Assembly (NCBI GenBank): GCA_025153775.1
Contig: JAOALC010000001.1
Location: 434,001-498,000, forward strand
Length of the DNA stretch: 64,000 bases
Direction: 5' to 3'
Source of the DNA: SAR92 clade bacterium H231
Lineage (GTDB): Bacteria > Pseudomonadota > Gammaproteobacteria > Pseudomonadales > Porticoccaceae
Below are positions 43,683 through 53,107 of the stretch, piece by piece. Under the pieces are notes generated by a model, which was not told the origin of the DNA, searched no databases, and saw nothing but the letters and a program-made list of their open reading frames with translations. The translations under genes and the position numbers were made by a program. Numbering within the stretch: the stretch's first letter is position 1; each line of letters begins with the position of its first letter.

Positions 43683-44540
43683 TTAATAATCGAATTTGCC
43701 AGCGCTATACAGGGCCTGAGCTCGCAGCCACATATCACCCACTTTGCCATCGCCAACGGGCACGCCATCTATCTCTGTGACCGGGGCAATTTCTTTGGAC
43801 GAGCTGGTAATCCAAACTTCGTCGGCGCTGCGCACTTCGTCCATGGTGACAACCCGCTCTTCAACTTCAATATTGCCATTGCTACGCAATGTGCCCAGCA
43901 CTATCAGCCGGGTAATGCCGGCCAGTTTTTGGTTGTCCAGCAATGGGGTAATCACTCGGTTGTCTTTCACAATAAAGACATTGCAGGCGCTGGCTTCGGT
44001 TAATTCGTTATTGGCATTATAGAGCAGGGTTTCGTCATGGCCGTTTTCGTAGCCCTGTTGAAAGTGCAGCACATTGCCCAGTAGGGCCGTGGATTTGATT
44101 TGGCAGCGGTCCCAGCGCAGGTCCTGGGTGCTGGTAAGCTTGTAGGGCTTGGCCTGGGCTTTGTCTGCCACCGGTGGTGGGGCAATTTCAAAGGCGAAGG
44201 CAAACACTGTGGGGGTGACAGCTTCGGGAAAGGCATGAAAGCGCTTACTATCGGCGCCGCGGCTAACATGCAGGTAGATACCCAGATTGCCCGAGCCATT
44301 TTCGGTAATTAATTGATTGCACAGATCGGCCCATTGCTGCTCAGACCAGTCCAGCTTTATGCCCACTGAGGCCAGGCCGCTCTTCATACGGGCAATATGG
44401 GGCGCAAAGCCAACCATTTTGCCGGCGTAGGAGGGCACTACTTCGTAGATGCCATCGCCAAAGAGAAACCCTCTGTCCATAGGTGAAATTCTGGCTTCTT
44501 CCAGGGGCAGATAGTTGCCGTCTAAATACGCGATACTCAT
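43683..44540 (-). CDS. D-amino-acid transaminase
   Basis: The 285-residue fold-type IV PLP enzyme carries DRGFLFGDGIYEVV near residue 22, the cofactor Lys in DRCQIKSTALLGNV, and EASACNVFIV. These match D-alanine:2-oxoglutarate aminotransferase (Dat), which makes D-glutamate and pyruvate; branched-chain or lyase members are less likely. A 166-base gap separates it from the D-glutamate-cyclase-like gene upstream, so it may have its own promoter. Confidence 0.88.
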   Translation of the reverse strand: MSIAYLDGNYLPLEEARISPMDRGFLFGDGIYEVVPSYAGKMVGFAPHIARMKSGLASVGIKLDWSEQQWADLCNQLITENGSGNLGIYLHVSRGADSKRFHAFPEAVTPTVFAFAFEIAPPPVADKAQAKPYKLTSTQDLRWDRCQIKSTALLGNVLHFQQGYENGHDETLLYNANNELTEASACNVFIVKDNRVITPLLDNQKLAGITRLIVLGTLRSNGNIEVEERVVTMDEVRSADEVWITSSSKEIAPVTEIDGVPVGDGKVGDMWLRAQALYSAGKFDY

Positions 44541-44706
44541 AGTTGGGCCTTAATGCTCTATGTTTGTTGCCACTGTTGCTGCGGGAAAATAGTATCAGTG
44601 AGACCATCTCTGCGCAAAGCGGAATCTGTGTAAAAGTCTGCTAGATATTGCCCGTTGCAGCAATAACTCTTACGGGTATGCCTATTTGCAGTAAAACGTT
44701 TCAGGG

Positions 44707-45549
44707 TTAACAAAAACCACCTAGGATTCTCAGGTTGAGGATAAGCTGTTCGCTCAACTCTGAACCCAGGCCATCTTCGGTTAGGGTATTTTTGCGGCTG
44801 ACACCGTCGACGCTACCCTGGGCACTTAAATAACGCAGCACTTCAATATTATTCCAGCCGGCTAGCATATCTTCGCCACGAGCATTGGACAGCATGGCGA
44901 TCAAACCATGGGCCGCCCAGTTGGATACATCGGCAATAACCAGCTCGTCGCAGCAGGTGATGGAGGGTTTAATATCCAGAGACACCAGGGCGTCGATTAC
45001 ATTGCCCATGCCAATTTCATTGCCGCCATCGCCTATGCCTATGGTTGGGCAGCGGGCTAGATTTAAAAAGTGATCAAAGCTGGCGCAGTGAGCGCTGATA
45101 TCTTCACCGCGCATATTGCTGTAGTTGCCCTCGGCATTGAGGCCAGGGCGCTCGATGGAAATCACCAGGTCGGGTTGCAACTGCTCTAGGGCATGACGGG
45201 CCTCTTGCTCGCGGTTATCGGCCTCTGCCACGGCAATTTTATAGGTGTTAAAGTCCTGCTTAATACAGTCTGCCAGCGGTGCGCCGCAGACCATTATCGG
45301 GTTGCCACCCAGCTTTTCAATGGTTTGATAGAGGGCAATGGCACCCAGTGGCCCATCGGTTTCAAAGGTATTGGCTACCGGAAAGCCGGTACCAATTAGC
45401 ACTGTGGCGGAATCGCTGGCCATGGCGGTTTCTATCATTTGGGCTGCGCGCCAAAAATAACCAGGTTGCAGTGCAGCCTGCACTGTCTGCATGCCCCTGG
45501 GATTGCGGGCGACCATCAGGTCTTCAATCTGCTGGCTAAGATTGATCAT
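44707..45549 (-). CDS. DUF4392 protein, D-glutamate-cyclase-like
   Basis: The 280-residue protein matches DUF4392, the glutamate cyclase domain: LIGTGFPVANTFETDGPLG near residue 50, SIERPGLNAEGNYSNMRG, and GIGDGGNEIGMGNV. In the human enzyme DGLUCY this domain is fused to DUF1445, and the protein interconverts D-glutamate and 5-oxo-D-proline. Here both domains are encoded near each other, with PxpABC between them. The start ATG 45549 lies inside the PxpC coding end (14-base overlap); GTG 45555 is also in frame. Confidence 0.8.
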   Translation of the reverse strand: MINLSQQIEDLMVARNPRGMQTVQAALQPGYFWRAAQMIETAMASDSATVLIGTGFPVANTFETDGPLGAIALYQTIEKLGGNPIMVCGAPLADCIKQDFNTYKIAVAEADNREQEARHALEQLQPDLVISIERPGLNAEGNYSNMRGEDISAHCASFDHFLNLARCPTIGIGDGGNEIGMGNVIDALVSLDIKPSITCCDELVIADVSNWAAHGLIAMLSNARGEDMLAGWNNIEVLRYLSAQGSVDGVSRKNTLTEDGLGSELSEQLILNLRILGGFC

Positions 45550-46519
45550 TATCACTGGCCTCAGCAGTTACAAACTCTAGCTCAGTGCAGTCAAGCTGGC
45601 GCTGATTGAGCAGCAATAGGTTATGGGCCTGCTCTATGCTGATAGTTTCAAAGCTAACTGTGCCTCCGGGGGTGACCTGGGCGAGCTTGCCCAGATCTAG
45701 GGATAGCACTGAGCCTATTTTGGGATAGCCGCCAATGGTCTGGCGATCGGCGAGCAGCACTATGGGCTGGCCGTCTGCGGGCACCTGAATGGCTCCCAGA
45801 CAAATGCCCTCGGATAAAATACCATCGACTGCAGGTTTTATAGCTGGTCCATTGAGGCGATAGCCCATGCGGTCACTGCTATCGGTCACCTGATAGGTCG
45901 AACTAAAAAATAGCTGTTTTTGCACCGAACTAAACGCCTGGTGCTGATAGCCCAGTATAACTCTGCAATGGGCGCTGTTATCAGTGCTTGGGTTGGGGCG
46001 CTGGGCCTGAGCAAGACGTTGGTTGGCTGGCTGGTCAGCGGACTCAGCACAGGGCAGTTGGTCGCCGGCCTGCAGTGGCTTGCCATCCTGATGCAGGCCG
46101 CCCAGTCCTTCCCGGGCCACTGTGGACTGGCTACCAAAGCTGGGGCTGGCCTGAAAACCTCCGGCCACTGCTAGATAGCCGCGGCAGCCTGCATTGGCAA
46201 AGCCCAGTTCAATGCGGTCGCCTGGTTTTATCCTGTGGCTCTGCCACAGGGCGGCGGGCTGTTTGTTGATGCTCAGGGGTATGGCTGCGCCGGTCAGGGC
46301 TATGCTGGTATTAATTTTAGCTTCCAGTACCAGGCCACCAATGGTGACTTCTATGGCTGCGCACTGGGGCGAGTTTTGGCAGAGACGGTTGGCCCAGTGA
46401 AAGGACTGGCTGTCCATGGGGCCGCCAGTGGTCAGGCCTATATTGTGGCGGCCATAGCGACCCTGGTCCTGCAGCAGGCTGTGGATGCCTGGTTGAATCA
46501 CGCTAAACCCAGCCCTCAT
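45536..46519 (-). CDS. pxpC: 5-oxoprolinase subunit PxpC
   Basis: The 327-residue protein matches the biotin-dependent carboxyltransferase-like KipA/PxpC family: GRYGHNIGLTTGGPMD at the start, SDRMGYRLNG, VLLADRQTIGGYPKIG near the end. With PxpA and PxpB it hydrolyses 5-oxoproline to glutamate at ATP cost. The start overlaps the PxpB stop by ATGA, and the stop region overlaps the next gene. Confidence 0.92.
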   Translation of the reverse strand: MRAGFSVIQPGIHSLLQDQGRYGRHNIGLTTGGPMDSQSFHWANRLCQNSPQCAAIEVTIGGLVLEAKINTSIALTGAAIPLSINKQPAALWQSHRIKPGDRIELGFANAGCRGYLAVAGGFQASPSFGSQSTVAREGLGGLHQDGKPLQAGDQLPCAESADQPANQRLAQAQRPNPSTDNSAHCRVILGYQHQAFSSVQKQLFFSSTYQVTDSSDRMGYRLNGPAIKPAVDGILSEGICLGAIQVPADGQPIVLLADRQTIGGYPKIGSVLSLDLGKLAQVTPGGTVSFETISIEQAHNLLLLNQRQLDCTELEFVTAEASDNDQS

Positions 46520-47229
46520 AGCTCACCACCTAATGCAATGAACTCCTGTCGATCTATGGCTCTGAAGGTCACTCTATCTCCCACCTGAACTGGCATGCTG
46601 GGCTCGGCGCTGGGGTCAAACATAGGCTGGGGGCAGAGACCAATCAGGTTCCAGCCGCCTGGTGACTGGGCCGGGTAGACTGCGGTTTGGCGATCGGCAA
46701 TAGCCACTGCGCCTCTGGGGACTTTCTGTCTGGGGGTGGCCAACCTGGGGGCAGCTATACGTTCGTCCACCTCGCCCAGATAGGCAAATCCCGGGGCAAA
46801 ACCAATGGCATAGACGCGGTATTGGATCTGTTGGTGAATGGCGATCACTTCGTCGATAGAGAGCTTGGCTCTGTCGGCCAGGGATTGCAGATCTGGGCCT
46901 GACTCTGTGCTGTAGTAGACCGGCAGGCTGACCAGGGCGCCGCTCTGGCTCGGCGCTTTATTGCTATCTTCACCTTTGCCTTTGTCCAGCTGCTGCAGTG
47001 CCTGGCGAATCAGCTGGCGTACCCTAAAATGGTCGGTCAGCAATGGTTGATAGATCACCAGTAATGAGCCGTAGGAGGGCACCAGGTCGATTAGCCTATC
47101 AGCCATAGATTGCCTGAGGTGCTCAGCAGTCTGGGCAATCTGAGCTGCAATCTCGGCACTGAGTTGGTCGCCAAAATACACAATCAGCGAATTCTCGCCG
47201 GCGATTGAAATGGGGAGCTGGGGGGGCAC
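46516..47229 (-). CDS. pxpB: 5-oxoprolinase subunit PxpB
   Basis: The 237-residue protein is KipI/PxpB-like: SLIVYFGD near the start, SYGSLLVIYQP, YRVYAIGFAPGFAYLGE and the C-terminal GGWNLIGLCPQPMFD. It acts with PxpA and PxpC. It starts six bases after PxpA and overlaps PxpC. Confidence 0.92.
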   Translation of the reverse strand: MPPQLPISIAGENSLIVYFGDQLSAEIAAQIAQTAEHLRQSMADRLIDLVPSYGSLLVIYQPLLTDHFRVRQLIRQALQQLDKGKGEDSNKAPSQSGALVSLPVYYSTESGPDLQSLADRAKLSIDEVIAIHQQIQYRVYAIGFAPGFAYLGEVDERIAAPRLATPRQKVPRGAVAIADRQTAVYPAQSPGGWNLIGLCPQPMFDPSAEPSMPVQVGDRVTFRAIDRQEFIALGGEL

Positions 47230-47235
47230 TGTAAT

Positions 47236-47970
47236 TTACTGGCTTATCAGTTGGCGGATTTTTTCGATGGCATTGACGCCATCCATATTATCACCATGGA
47301 CACATAGGGAGTCTGCCTGAAGCTCAAGTTGGTGGCCGCTGACTGTGGTTACAGTGCCATGTTGCTGCAGCTGGATTACCTGCTCGAGCATTTTTTCTCT
47401 GCTGTGCACTGCACCTTCTTTGGCTCTGGACAGCAGGGCTCCGCTGTCGTCGTAGCAGCGATCAGCAAAGGCTTCAAACAGCACTTCAAGGCCAAAGGCT
47501 CTGGCCTCTTCGCGATGAGTTTCTGCATCTGGAGTAGCCTGCAACATAAAGGCTAGGGGTTGGTGGCATTCACTGATGGCTTCCATAACGGCACTGCGAA
47601 TATGACCGTCGGCCATCATATCGTTGTACAGGGCGCCATGGGGCTTAACATAGGCAACCTCTATACCCAGATTGCTGGCCATACCTGTGAGTGCTGCGAT
47701 CTGATATTGCAGCAGAGCTATAAGCTCCACCGCTGGAATTTTCATTGAGCGGCGGCCAAAGCCGGAGATGTCTGGATAGCTTGGGTGAGCGCCTACCTGG
47801 ACATTGTTGCGCTTGGCGGCGAGCAGAGTTTTTTTGATAACCACTGGGTCGCCGGCATGGAAACCGCAGGCGATATTGGCCTGGTCGATAAATGGCATTA
47901 CCTGATCGTCGAGACCCATTTTCCAGGCGCCGAAGCTTTCGCCGAGATCGCAGTTTAGAAGTAATGGCAT
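47236..47970 (-). CDS. pxpA: 5-oxoprolinase subunit PxpA (LamB/YcsF family)
   Basis: The 244-residue protein has LLNCDLGESFGAWKMG, NIACGFHAGDP, VGAHPSYPDISGFGRR and VKPHGALYND, the conserved LamB/YcsF stretches with likely metal-binding His and Asp. It is the first of the pxpABC set and follows the DUF1445 gene by 65 bases. Confidence 0.94.
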   Translation of the reverse strand: MPLLLNCDLGESFGAWKMGLDDQVMPFIDQANIACGFHAGDPVVIKKTLLAAKRNNVQVGAHPSYPDISGFGRRSMKIPAVELIALLQYQIAALTGMASNLGIEVAYVKPHGALYNDMMADGHIRSAVMEAISECHQPLAFMLQATPDAETHREEARAFGLEVLFEAFADRCYDDSGALLSRAKEGAVHSREKMLEQVIQLQQHGTVTTVSGHQLELQADSLCVHGDNMDGVNAIEKIRQLISQ

Positions 47971-48035
47971 GTTGTTTCCTTAATCAATGTGGTGTTCCGC
48001 CGGTTTGTTTTCTGTCATCCCCATTATTGTCATTC

Positions 48036-48830
48036 TCAGCCTTCTGCAAGCTCGGTATTCTTTAAATCTGTCACCAGCATATAACCTGGACTATGGGTAA
48101 TACAAAACGGCGGCTTGGCATTTTCCAGAGCTACCTGGGGGGTTACACCGCAGGCCCAGAACAATGGATGCTCATGCTCTTTGATACTCACCTTATCGCC
48201 ATAGTCCGGCTTGTTAATGTCTTGGATGCCAATTTCAGCTGGGTTGGCATAATGAATGGGCTCGCCATGTACTGAGGGGAAGCGGCCGCTTATCTCCACA
48301 GCCTGCAGGGCTTCCTCCGGAGCAAAGGGGCGCATGCTAACCACCATTTTGCCTGCAAAGGGGCCTGCGGGGGTGCAGTCTATATTGGTTCTGTACATAG
48401 GCACGTTTACGCCTTCGCTGATATTGCGCACATCCAGGCCCTCGGCGACCAATGCTTCCTCGAAAGAGAAGGAGCAGCCCAGCAAAAACACCACCAGATC
48501 ATCGCGCCACAGATCGGAGATATCATTGACCTCGGCGCTCAGTTTGCCCTTTTCAAAAACTCTGTAGCTGGGGATATCGGTGCGTATATCTATATCCGCG
48601 CCCAGCTTGGGGATGCTGAACTCGCCCGGCTCAGACAGGGCAATCAATGGGCAGGGTTTGGGGTTGTTCTGGCAAAATTTCAGGAAGTCTGCGGCCCAGT
48701 CGCTGGGCAGAATGACCATATTGCACTGCACGAAGCCCGCGCAGCAGCCAGAGGTGTTGCCCTGGTACTGTCCGCTGCGAATTTGCTGGCGCAGTTCCTG
48801 GGGGGGGAGATTTTGTATTTGCGATGACAT
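48036..48830 (-). CDS. DUF1445 hydro-lyase-like protein (YcsI/DGLUCY domain)
   Basis: The 264-residue protein matches DUF1445: RSGQYQGNTSGCCAGFVQCN near the start, FLLGCSFSFEEAL, YRTNIDCTPAGPFAG and ITHSPGYMLVTD at the end. In Bacillus subtilis ycsI is near the kip/pxp genes, and the human D-glutamate cyclase joins this domain to DUF4392. ATG 48830 follows GAGGG by five bases; a longer frame to 48863 lacks a site. It is first in the row and likely works with the DUF4392 protein. Confidence 0.85.
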   Translation of the reverse strand: MSSQIQNLPPQELRQQIRSGQYQGNTSGCCAGFVQCNMVILPSDWAADFLKFCQNNPKPCPLIALSEPGEFSIPKLGADIDIRTDIPSYRVFEKGKLSAEVNDISDLWRDDLVVFLLGCSFSFEEALVAEGLDVRNISEGVNVPMYRTNIDCTPAGPFAGKMVVSMRPFAPEEALQAVEISGRFPSVHGEPIHYANPAEIGIQDINKPDYGDKVSIKEHEHPLFWACGVTPQVALENAKPPFCITHSPGYMLVTDLKNTELAEG

Positions 48831-48921
48831 AACAACCCTCGAAGTGATTTCAGAGTCTAGCAAAGCTGGCTGGCAAACTCATTAGCAGTAACCCAGAGGT
48901 GGTAGATACCGGTGAGCTAAG

Positions 48922-49545
48922 CTAGCGCCAGCGCTCGGCCCAGGCATCTAGTACTCGCTCGGCGTACCAGGTCTGGCCATAGCTGCCGTTGTAGCGGGCC
49001 AGGGCTTCAGCTAGGCGGCCCTGTTCCAAGTCGAGATAATGTTTGAGTATAGTGCAGCCGTAGCGCAAATTGGTCTGGGTATTAATCAGATTATCCTGGG
49101 GGCGGCCAATCTCGGTTTTCCAGAAGGGCATTACCTGCATGATGCCCTGGGCCCCGGCGCTAGACACCGCATAGGAGTTAAAGCCGCTCTCAACTTCGAT
49201 CAGGGCCAGTACAATCTCTGGCGCAAGGTCAGCGCGCCTGGCCTCGCTGTGAATCAGGCTGAGCAGTTCCAGGCGCTGATCGGCGTTTTTAATCAGTTTG
49301 GCCAGGTGGAAGTCTTTGGCGGTTAGCCACACCTGTGCATCGTAGTGGTTGTCAAAACTCTGGGCGTCGGCGGCAGCCAGTTTTAGCTTTGAGATAAGGC
49401 TGGGGTCTGGCTCTGTTGTGTCGGAGGCAGAAACAAAACCAGAGAGGGTGCAAAGAACCAGCCAGGCAAGCAGGCTGGTCCAGTGTTGTCTCTGTCTACA
49501 CTTGGCTTCTGTGCTTTTTGCTGAGGTTGTTCGCAATAAAGTCAT
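48922..49545 (-). CDS. Lytic transglycosylase, SLT domain
   Basis: The 207-residue protein has a hydrophobic signal ([20 protein letters not shown]) after a basic N-terminus, then an SLT domain with catalytic Glu in [21 protein letters not shown] (read in parts), [11 protein letters not shown] and [14 protein letters not shown]. It cleaves peptidoglycan in the periplasm to anhydro-muropeptides. The ATG lies 50 bases inside the proS end on the same strand, so the two genes are probably cotranscribed. Confidence 0.88.
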   Translation of the reverse strand: MTLLRTTSAKSTEAKCRQRQHWTSLLAWLVLCTLSGFVSASDTTEPDPSLISKLKLAAADAQSFDNHYDAQVWLTAKDFHLAKLIKNADQRLELLSLIHSEARRADLAPEIVLALIEVESGFNSYAVSSAGAQGIMQVMPFWKTEIGRPQDNLINTQTNLRYGCTILKHYLDLEQGRLAEALARYNGSYGQTWYAERVLDAWAERWR

Positions 49546-51238
49546 CCAGCTTATCCATAGCTATATGTTGGTTTTCCGTCTCGCGACGACTGCGATATTC
49601 CACTGTGCCTTCCTCTAGGCCGCGGTCGCCAATCACAATGCGATGGGGTATGCCAATCAGCTCCACATCTGCCAGCATGCCACCCAGACGCGCCTTGGGC
49701 TCGTCCATAAATAACACTTCATAGCCAGCTTGGCTAAGTTTGTTATACAGAGATTCGCAGGCTTCTTTGACCGCCTCTGACTTGTGCATATTGATAGGCA
49801 CTATGGCCAGCTGGAACGGCGCTATAGCCTCTGGCCATATTATGCCGTTGTCGTCATGATTCTGTTCAATGGCTGCGGCAACAATGCGGCTGACCCCTAT
49901 GCCGTAGCATCCCATGCTCATAAACTGCTCTTTGCCATTTTCGTCCAGCACTGTGGCTTTCATGGCTTCACTGTACTTGGTGCCCAGTTGGAAAATATGC
50001 CCCACTTCTATGCCGCGTTTAATCTCCAGCACACCTTTGCCATCTGGACTGGGGTCGCCAGCAACCACATTGCGAATGTCGGCAATCTGGATTTCACCGC
50101 AGTCTCTGCCCCAGTTTACATTGGTTAAATGGTAGCCATCGCGGTTGGCGCCGCACACAAAGTCGCTGAGCTGCGCAGCACTGGGGTCTACTACCATGGG
50201 CAGGTCGAGACCTACTGGGCCTATGGAGCCCGGTGAGCAATTGAGGGCAGTTTTAATTTGCTCCTCTGTGGCCATAGTGATTTCACCATTTAGGCCCAGC
50301 GCATGCTGGGCTTTGACTTCGTTGAGCTCGTGGTCGCCGCGCACCATCAGGCCGTAGAGCTGGGTTTTGCCTGCGTCGTTCTCGCCGCTAACAATCAGTG
50401 CCTTGAGCGTTTTATCTGCACTGGTGCCCACAAAGTCGCAGAGCTCGGCAATGCTGTGTACACCTGGAGTGGCCAGTTCTGCCATTGCGCCAGTGCCAGG
50501 GGTTGCGGTTTCGCTGGGAGCCAGGGCCTCAGCTTTTTCGATATTGGCGGCGTAGTCACCCTCTGTAGAGAAGACGATAGCATCTTCACCGGACTCGGCC
50601 AGTACATGGAATTCATGGGAATGGCTGCCACCTATGCTGCCGGTGTCTGCCAGTACAGCGCGAAATACCAACCCTGTGCGGGTAAAGATAGTGCTGTAGG
50701 TTTGGTACATTAAGTCATAGGTATCTTGCAGTGAGGCGGCATTGCTGTGGAAGGAGTAGGCGTCCTTCATGCAGAACTCTCTGGTGCGCATTACACCAAA
50801 GCGCGGGCGTCGCTCATCGCGAAACTTGGTTTGAATCTGATAGAAATTGGCAGGCAGCTGTTTGTAGCTGCTGATTTCGTTGCGGATAATGTCGGTGATC
50901 ACCTCTTCATGGGTGGGGCCCAGACAGAATTCGCGATCGTGGCGGTCTTTGATGCGCAGCAGCTCAGGGCCAAATTGACCCCAGCGACCAGATTCTTCCC
51001 ACAGGTCTGCTGGCTGCACCACCGGCATCATCACTTCGAGCGCCCCGGATCTGTCCATCTCTTGGCGTACTATATTTTCAACCTTGCGAAATACCCGCAG
51101 ACCCAGAGGCAGCCAGCTGTATAATCCGGCGGCAACTTTGCGAATCATGCCAGCGCGCAGCATTAACTGGTGGCTAATAACCTCTGCGTCGGCGGGAGAT
51201 TCTTTTTTGGTGGTGATCAGGTATTGGCTGGCGCGCAT
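49496..51238 (-). CDS. proS: Prolyl-tRNA synthetase
   Basis: The 580-residue class II synthetase shows motif 1 near residues 60-70 ([20 protein letters not shown]), motif 2 [17 protein letters not shown], the YbaK-like editing insertion in the middle (about residues 230-390) and motif 3 [17 protein letters not shown]. This is the bacterial long form that edits Ala-tRNA(Pro). It attaches proline to its tRNA in the cytoplasm. Confidence 0.97.
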   Translation of the reverse strand: MRASQYLITTKKESPADAEVISHQLMLRAGMIRKVAAGLYSWLPLGLRVFRKVENIVRQEMDRSGALEVMMPVVQPADLWEESGRWGQFGPELLRIKDRHDREFCLGPTHEEVITDIIRNEISSYKQLPANFYQIQTKFRDERRPRFGVMRTREFCMKDAYSFHSNAASLQDTYDLMYQTYSTIFTRTGLVFRAVLADTGSIGGSHSHEFHVLAESGEDAIVFSTEGDYAANIEKAEALAPSETATPGTGAMAELATPGVHSIAELCDFVGTSADKTLKALIVSGENDAGKTQLYGLMVRGDHELNEVKAQHALGLNGEITMATEEQIKTALNCSPGSIGPVGLDLPMVVDPSAAQLSDFVCGANRDGYHLTNVNWGRDCGEIQIADIRNVVAGDPSPDGKGVLEIKRGIEVGHIFQLGTKYSEAMKATVLDENGKEQFMSMGCYGIGVSRIVAAAIEQNHDDNGIIWPEAIAPFQLAIVPINMHKSEAVKEACESLYNKLSQAGYEVLFMDEPKARLGGMLADVELIGIPHRIVIGDRGLEEGTVEYRSRRETENQHIAMDKLDDFIANNLSKKHRSQV

Positions 51239-51328
51239 AGTTTTCTTACACTTATTGGCAGTATTAAAGCAGGTATTTTACGGGGCGCGGCTGTCCCGGT
51301 ACAGAGCAAAGGGGAGTAGATAAGAAAA

Positions 51329-51742
51329 ATGTTTGAATTACACAAGAGATTGCAGGCTGATACGGTATTAATTGGCCAATTTCCTCTCTGTCTGGCGCTG
51401 CTGTGCAAAGATGCCAATTATCCCTGGGTTATTTTGGTACCTCAGCGTCAGGGGGTAAAAGAGATCTATCAGCTTGGCGGGGAAGATCGGCAGCAGTTAT
51501 TGCTGGAGTCTTGCGCGCTGGCTGAGGCCATGGACAATATTTTTCAGGGAGATAAATTAAATATAGCTACCATTGGCAATAAGGTGCCCCAGTTGCATAT
51601 GCACCATGTGGTGCGCAGGGAGTCGGATGCTGCATGGCCGGGCCCGGTCTGGGGAGCGGTGGAGGCTATGGAATATGAGGATGGGCTATTGCAGCAGCGG
51701 CTGACTGATCTGCGCCACAGTCTGGCGGATACTCTAATCTGA
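51329..51742 (+). CDS. HIT-family protein
   Basis: The 137-residue protein carries VPQLHMHHVVRR, the HIT-like triad region with Gln in place of the first His, followed by WPGPVWG, which marks a common gammaproteobacterial subgroup. It probably hydrolyses a nucleotide phosphate ester or adenylate; the substrate is unknown. It is divergent from proS with a 90-base spacer. Confidence 0.85.
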   Translation: MFELHKRLQADTVLIGQFPLCLALLCKDANYPWVILVPQRQGVKEIYQLGGEDRQQLLLESCALAEAMDNIFQGDKLNIATIGNKVPQLHMHHVVRRESDAAWPGPVWGAVEAMEYEDGLLQQRLTDLRHSLADTLI

Positions 51743-51770
51743 GCCAATGCTCATTAAAATGCCCCATTAA

Positions 51771-51800
51771 AAAGCCCCATCAGATTGATGGGGCTTTTTT
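51771..51800. terminator. Bidirectional rho-independent terminator
   Basis: GCCCCATC pairs with GATGGGGC across a 5-base loop, with A-run before and six T residues after, so it can end the HIT gene on the plus strand and the HU-like gene on the minus strand. Confidence 0.9.
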
Positions 51801-51827
51801 GTTGCTCTGGTGACCCTGGTGCTACTG

Positions 51828-52514
51828 TTATTGCGCCATGTCCTTTAGACCTTTGAGGGCATGAACCTTTACGGCGACTGAGGCTGGTTTGGCTTTGAAC
51901 CTGGTCAATTCACCAGTAAATGGGTTGATGGCCTCGCGGGCTTTTTTGGCAGGTCGTTTTACGGTGGTTATTTTAATTAGGCCCGCCAGCACAAATTCGC
52001 CCACTGAGCGTTTTTTAACATGCCGGGAAACCAGCACCGCTAGTTCGTCGAGCAAGGTGTTTACCTGTTTGCGATTTAAACCAGAGTTAATAGCCAGTTC
52101 GTTGACTATCTCGGTCTTGCTGTAGCGCTCGCGTATTGCGGTGGTTTTGCGAGCTGGGGCTTTGGCTGGCCTCTTGATTGCTGGCTTTTTACTGACAGTT
52201 GTTTTGTTCTTCGCTATGGGCTTCTTTTTCGCTAAGGGCTTTTTCTTCGCTAAGGGCTTCTTTTTAGCTAAGGGCTTTTTCTTCGCCAAGGGCTTCTTTT
52301 TGGCTAAGGGCTTCTTCTTCGCTAAGGGCTTCTTCTTCGCTATGGGCTTCTTTTTAGCTAAGGGCTTTTTCTTCGCGGCAGCTTTTTTCTTTGCGGGAGT
52401 TTTTTTGATAGGAGATCTTTTTGCGGCAGCTTTTTTAGCCGCGACCTTTTTCTTTGCGGGCGCTTTTTTCTTTGTGGGAGTTTTCCGTTTTGCAGTACCT
52501 TTTTTGACAGCCAT
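51828..52514 (-). CDS. HU-family DNA-binding protein with histone-H1-like tail
   Basis: The 228-residue protein has an unusually long Lys/Ala/Pro tail at its N-terminus (about residues 1-125), made of repeated K-K-K-P-L/I-A units, and then an HU/IHF domain (YSKTEIVNELAINSGLNRKQV, EFVLAGLIKI, NPFTGELTRFKAKP). Ordinary HU has about 90 residues and no tail. The tail resembles eukaryotic histone H1 and should bind DNA non-specifically and compact it. ATG 52514 follows AAGGA at a fair distance. Confidence 0.88.
   Translation of the reverse strand: MAVKKGTAKRKTPTKKKAPAKKKVAAKKAAAKRSPIKKTPAKKKAAAKKKPLAKKKPIAKKKPLAKKKPLAKKKPLAKKKPLAKKKPLAKKKPLAKKKPIAKNKTTVSKKPAIKRPAKAPARKTTAIRERYSKTEIVNELAINSGLNRKQVNTLLDELAVLVSRHVKKRSVGEFVLAGLIKITTVKRPAKKAREAINPFTGELTRFKAKPASVAVKVHALKGLKDMAQ
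52200..52380. repeat. 18-base tandem repeats coding K-K-K-P-L-A
   Basis: About nine to ten near-identical 18-base units inside the HU-like gene encode alternating KKKPLA and KKKPIA. The unit sequence differs mainly at the third codon bases. The copy number may vary by slippage. Confidence 0.85.
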
Positions 52515-52688
52515 TGTAAATTCCTTTGTGATAATTGGTTATCCGATTAAAACCAACCCTGTGGTAGCTCAGGTACCGTAAACAGGGCCTCGACATTATT
52601 TATAGCTGCTGAATTGCGGTTGTGCCATGTATACAGGCTTTTTTTAGTGGATTTTAACTCTGACGGATTAAACAGGCCCGATTAAGCA

Positions 52689-52717
52689 TTCGCCTGATGG
52701 CATGGCTGATGTATAAT
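52689..52717 (+). promoter_or_regulatory. Candidate promoter of fmdB-type gene and aspS
   Basis: A perfect TATAAT (52712-52717) stands 17 bases after TTCGCC, a weak -35 match, 60 bases before the zinc-ribbon gene start. No second good candidate was seen in the gap after the HU-like gene. Confidence 0.5.
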
Positions 52718-52776
52718 GCTGCGCTTTTTAAATGCCAGACAACTGTCTGCAGGCTTTAGACAAGGACCCCAACATC

Positions 52777-53022
52777 ATGCCGATTTATGAGTATCGCTGT
52801 GACGACTGTGAACATCAGTTTGAGGCGCTGCAAAAAATGAGCGACGATGCTCTGTTAGATTGCCCTGCCTGTAATCAGTCGGCACTGAAAAAACTCTTGT
52901 CTGCCGGCGGCTTTCGCCTTAGTGGCAGCGGCTGGTACGAGACCGACTTTAAGAGCGGTGATAAAAAGAATATTAGTGGCGAACAAAAAACTGCCGATAG
53001 CAAAACTGCGTCGGCCGAGTAA
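52777..53022 (+). CDS. FmdB-type zinc-ribbon protein
   Basis: The 81-residue protein starts MPIYEYRCDDCEHQFE with a second pair CPACN, the four-cysteine ribbon of the FmdB/CxxC family, and ends in a charged tail. AAGGA precedes ATG 52777; an earlier ATG at 52732 gives a non-family extension. It often precedes aspS in gammaproteobacteria; its role is not established. Confidence 0.88.
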   Translation: MPIYEYRCDDCEHQFEALQKMSDDALLDCPACNQSALKKLLSAGGFRLSGSGWYETDFKSGDKKNISGEQKTADSKTASAE

Positions 53023-53107
53023 GGCTGAGAGCAAAACTAGACAGACAAATTACACAATATACTGCCGCCAGTGGGCGTCAGTTGATTAACCTGGGAATAA
53101 ATGACTG

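Noticed and set aside
52200-52380. CRISPR array
   Set aside because: The 18-base units are contiguous without spacers and lie in frame within a coding region.
52141-52581. Plus-strand frame of 146 codons opposite the HU-like gene
   Set aside because: It is the antisense of the Lys/Ala/Pro repeats, yielding Phe-rich runs with no family match.
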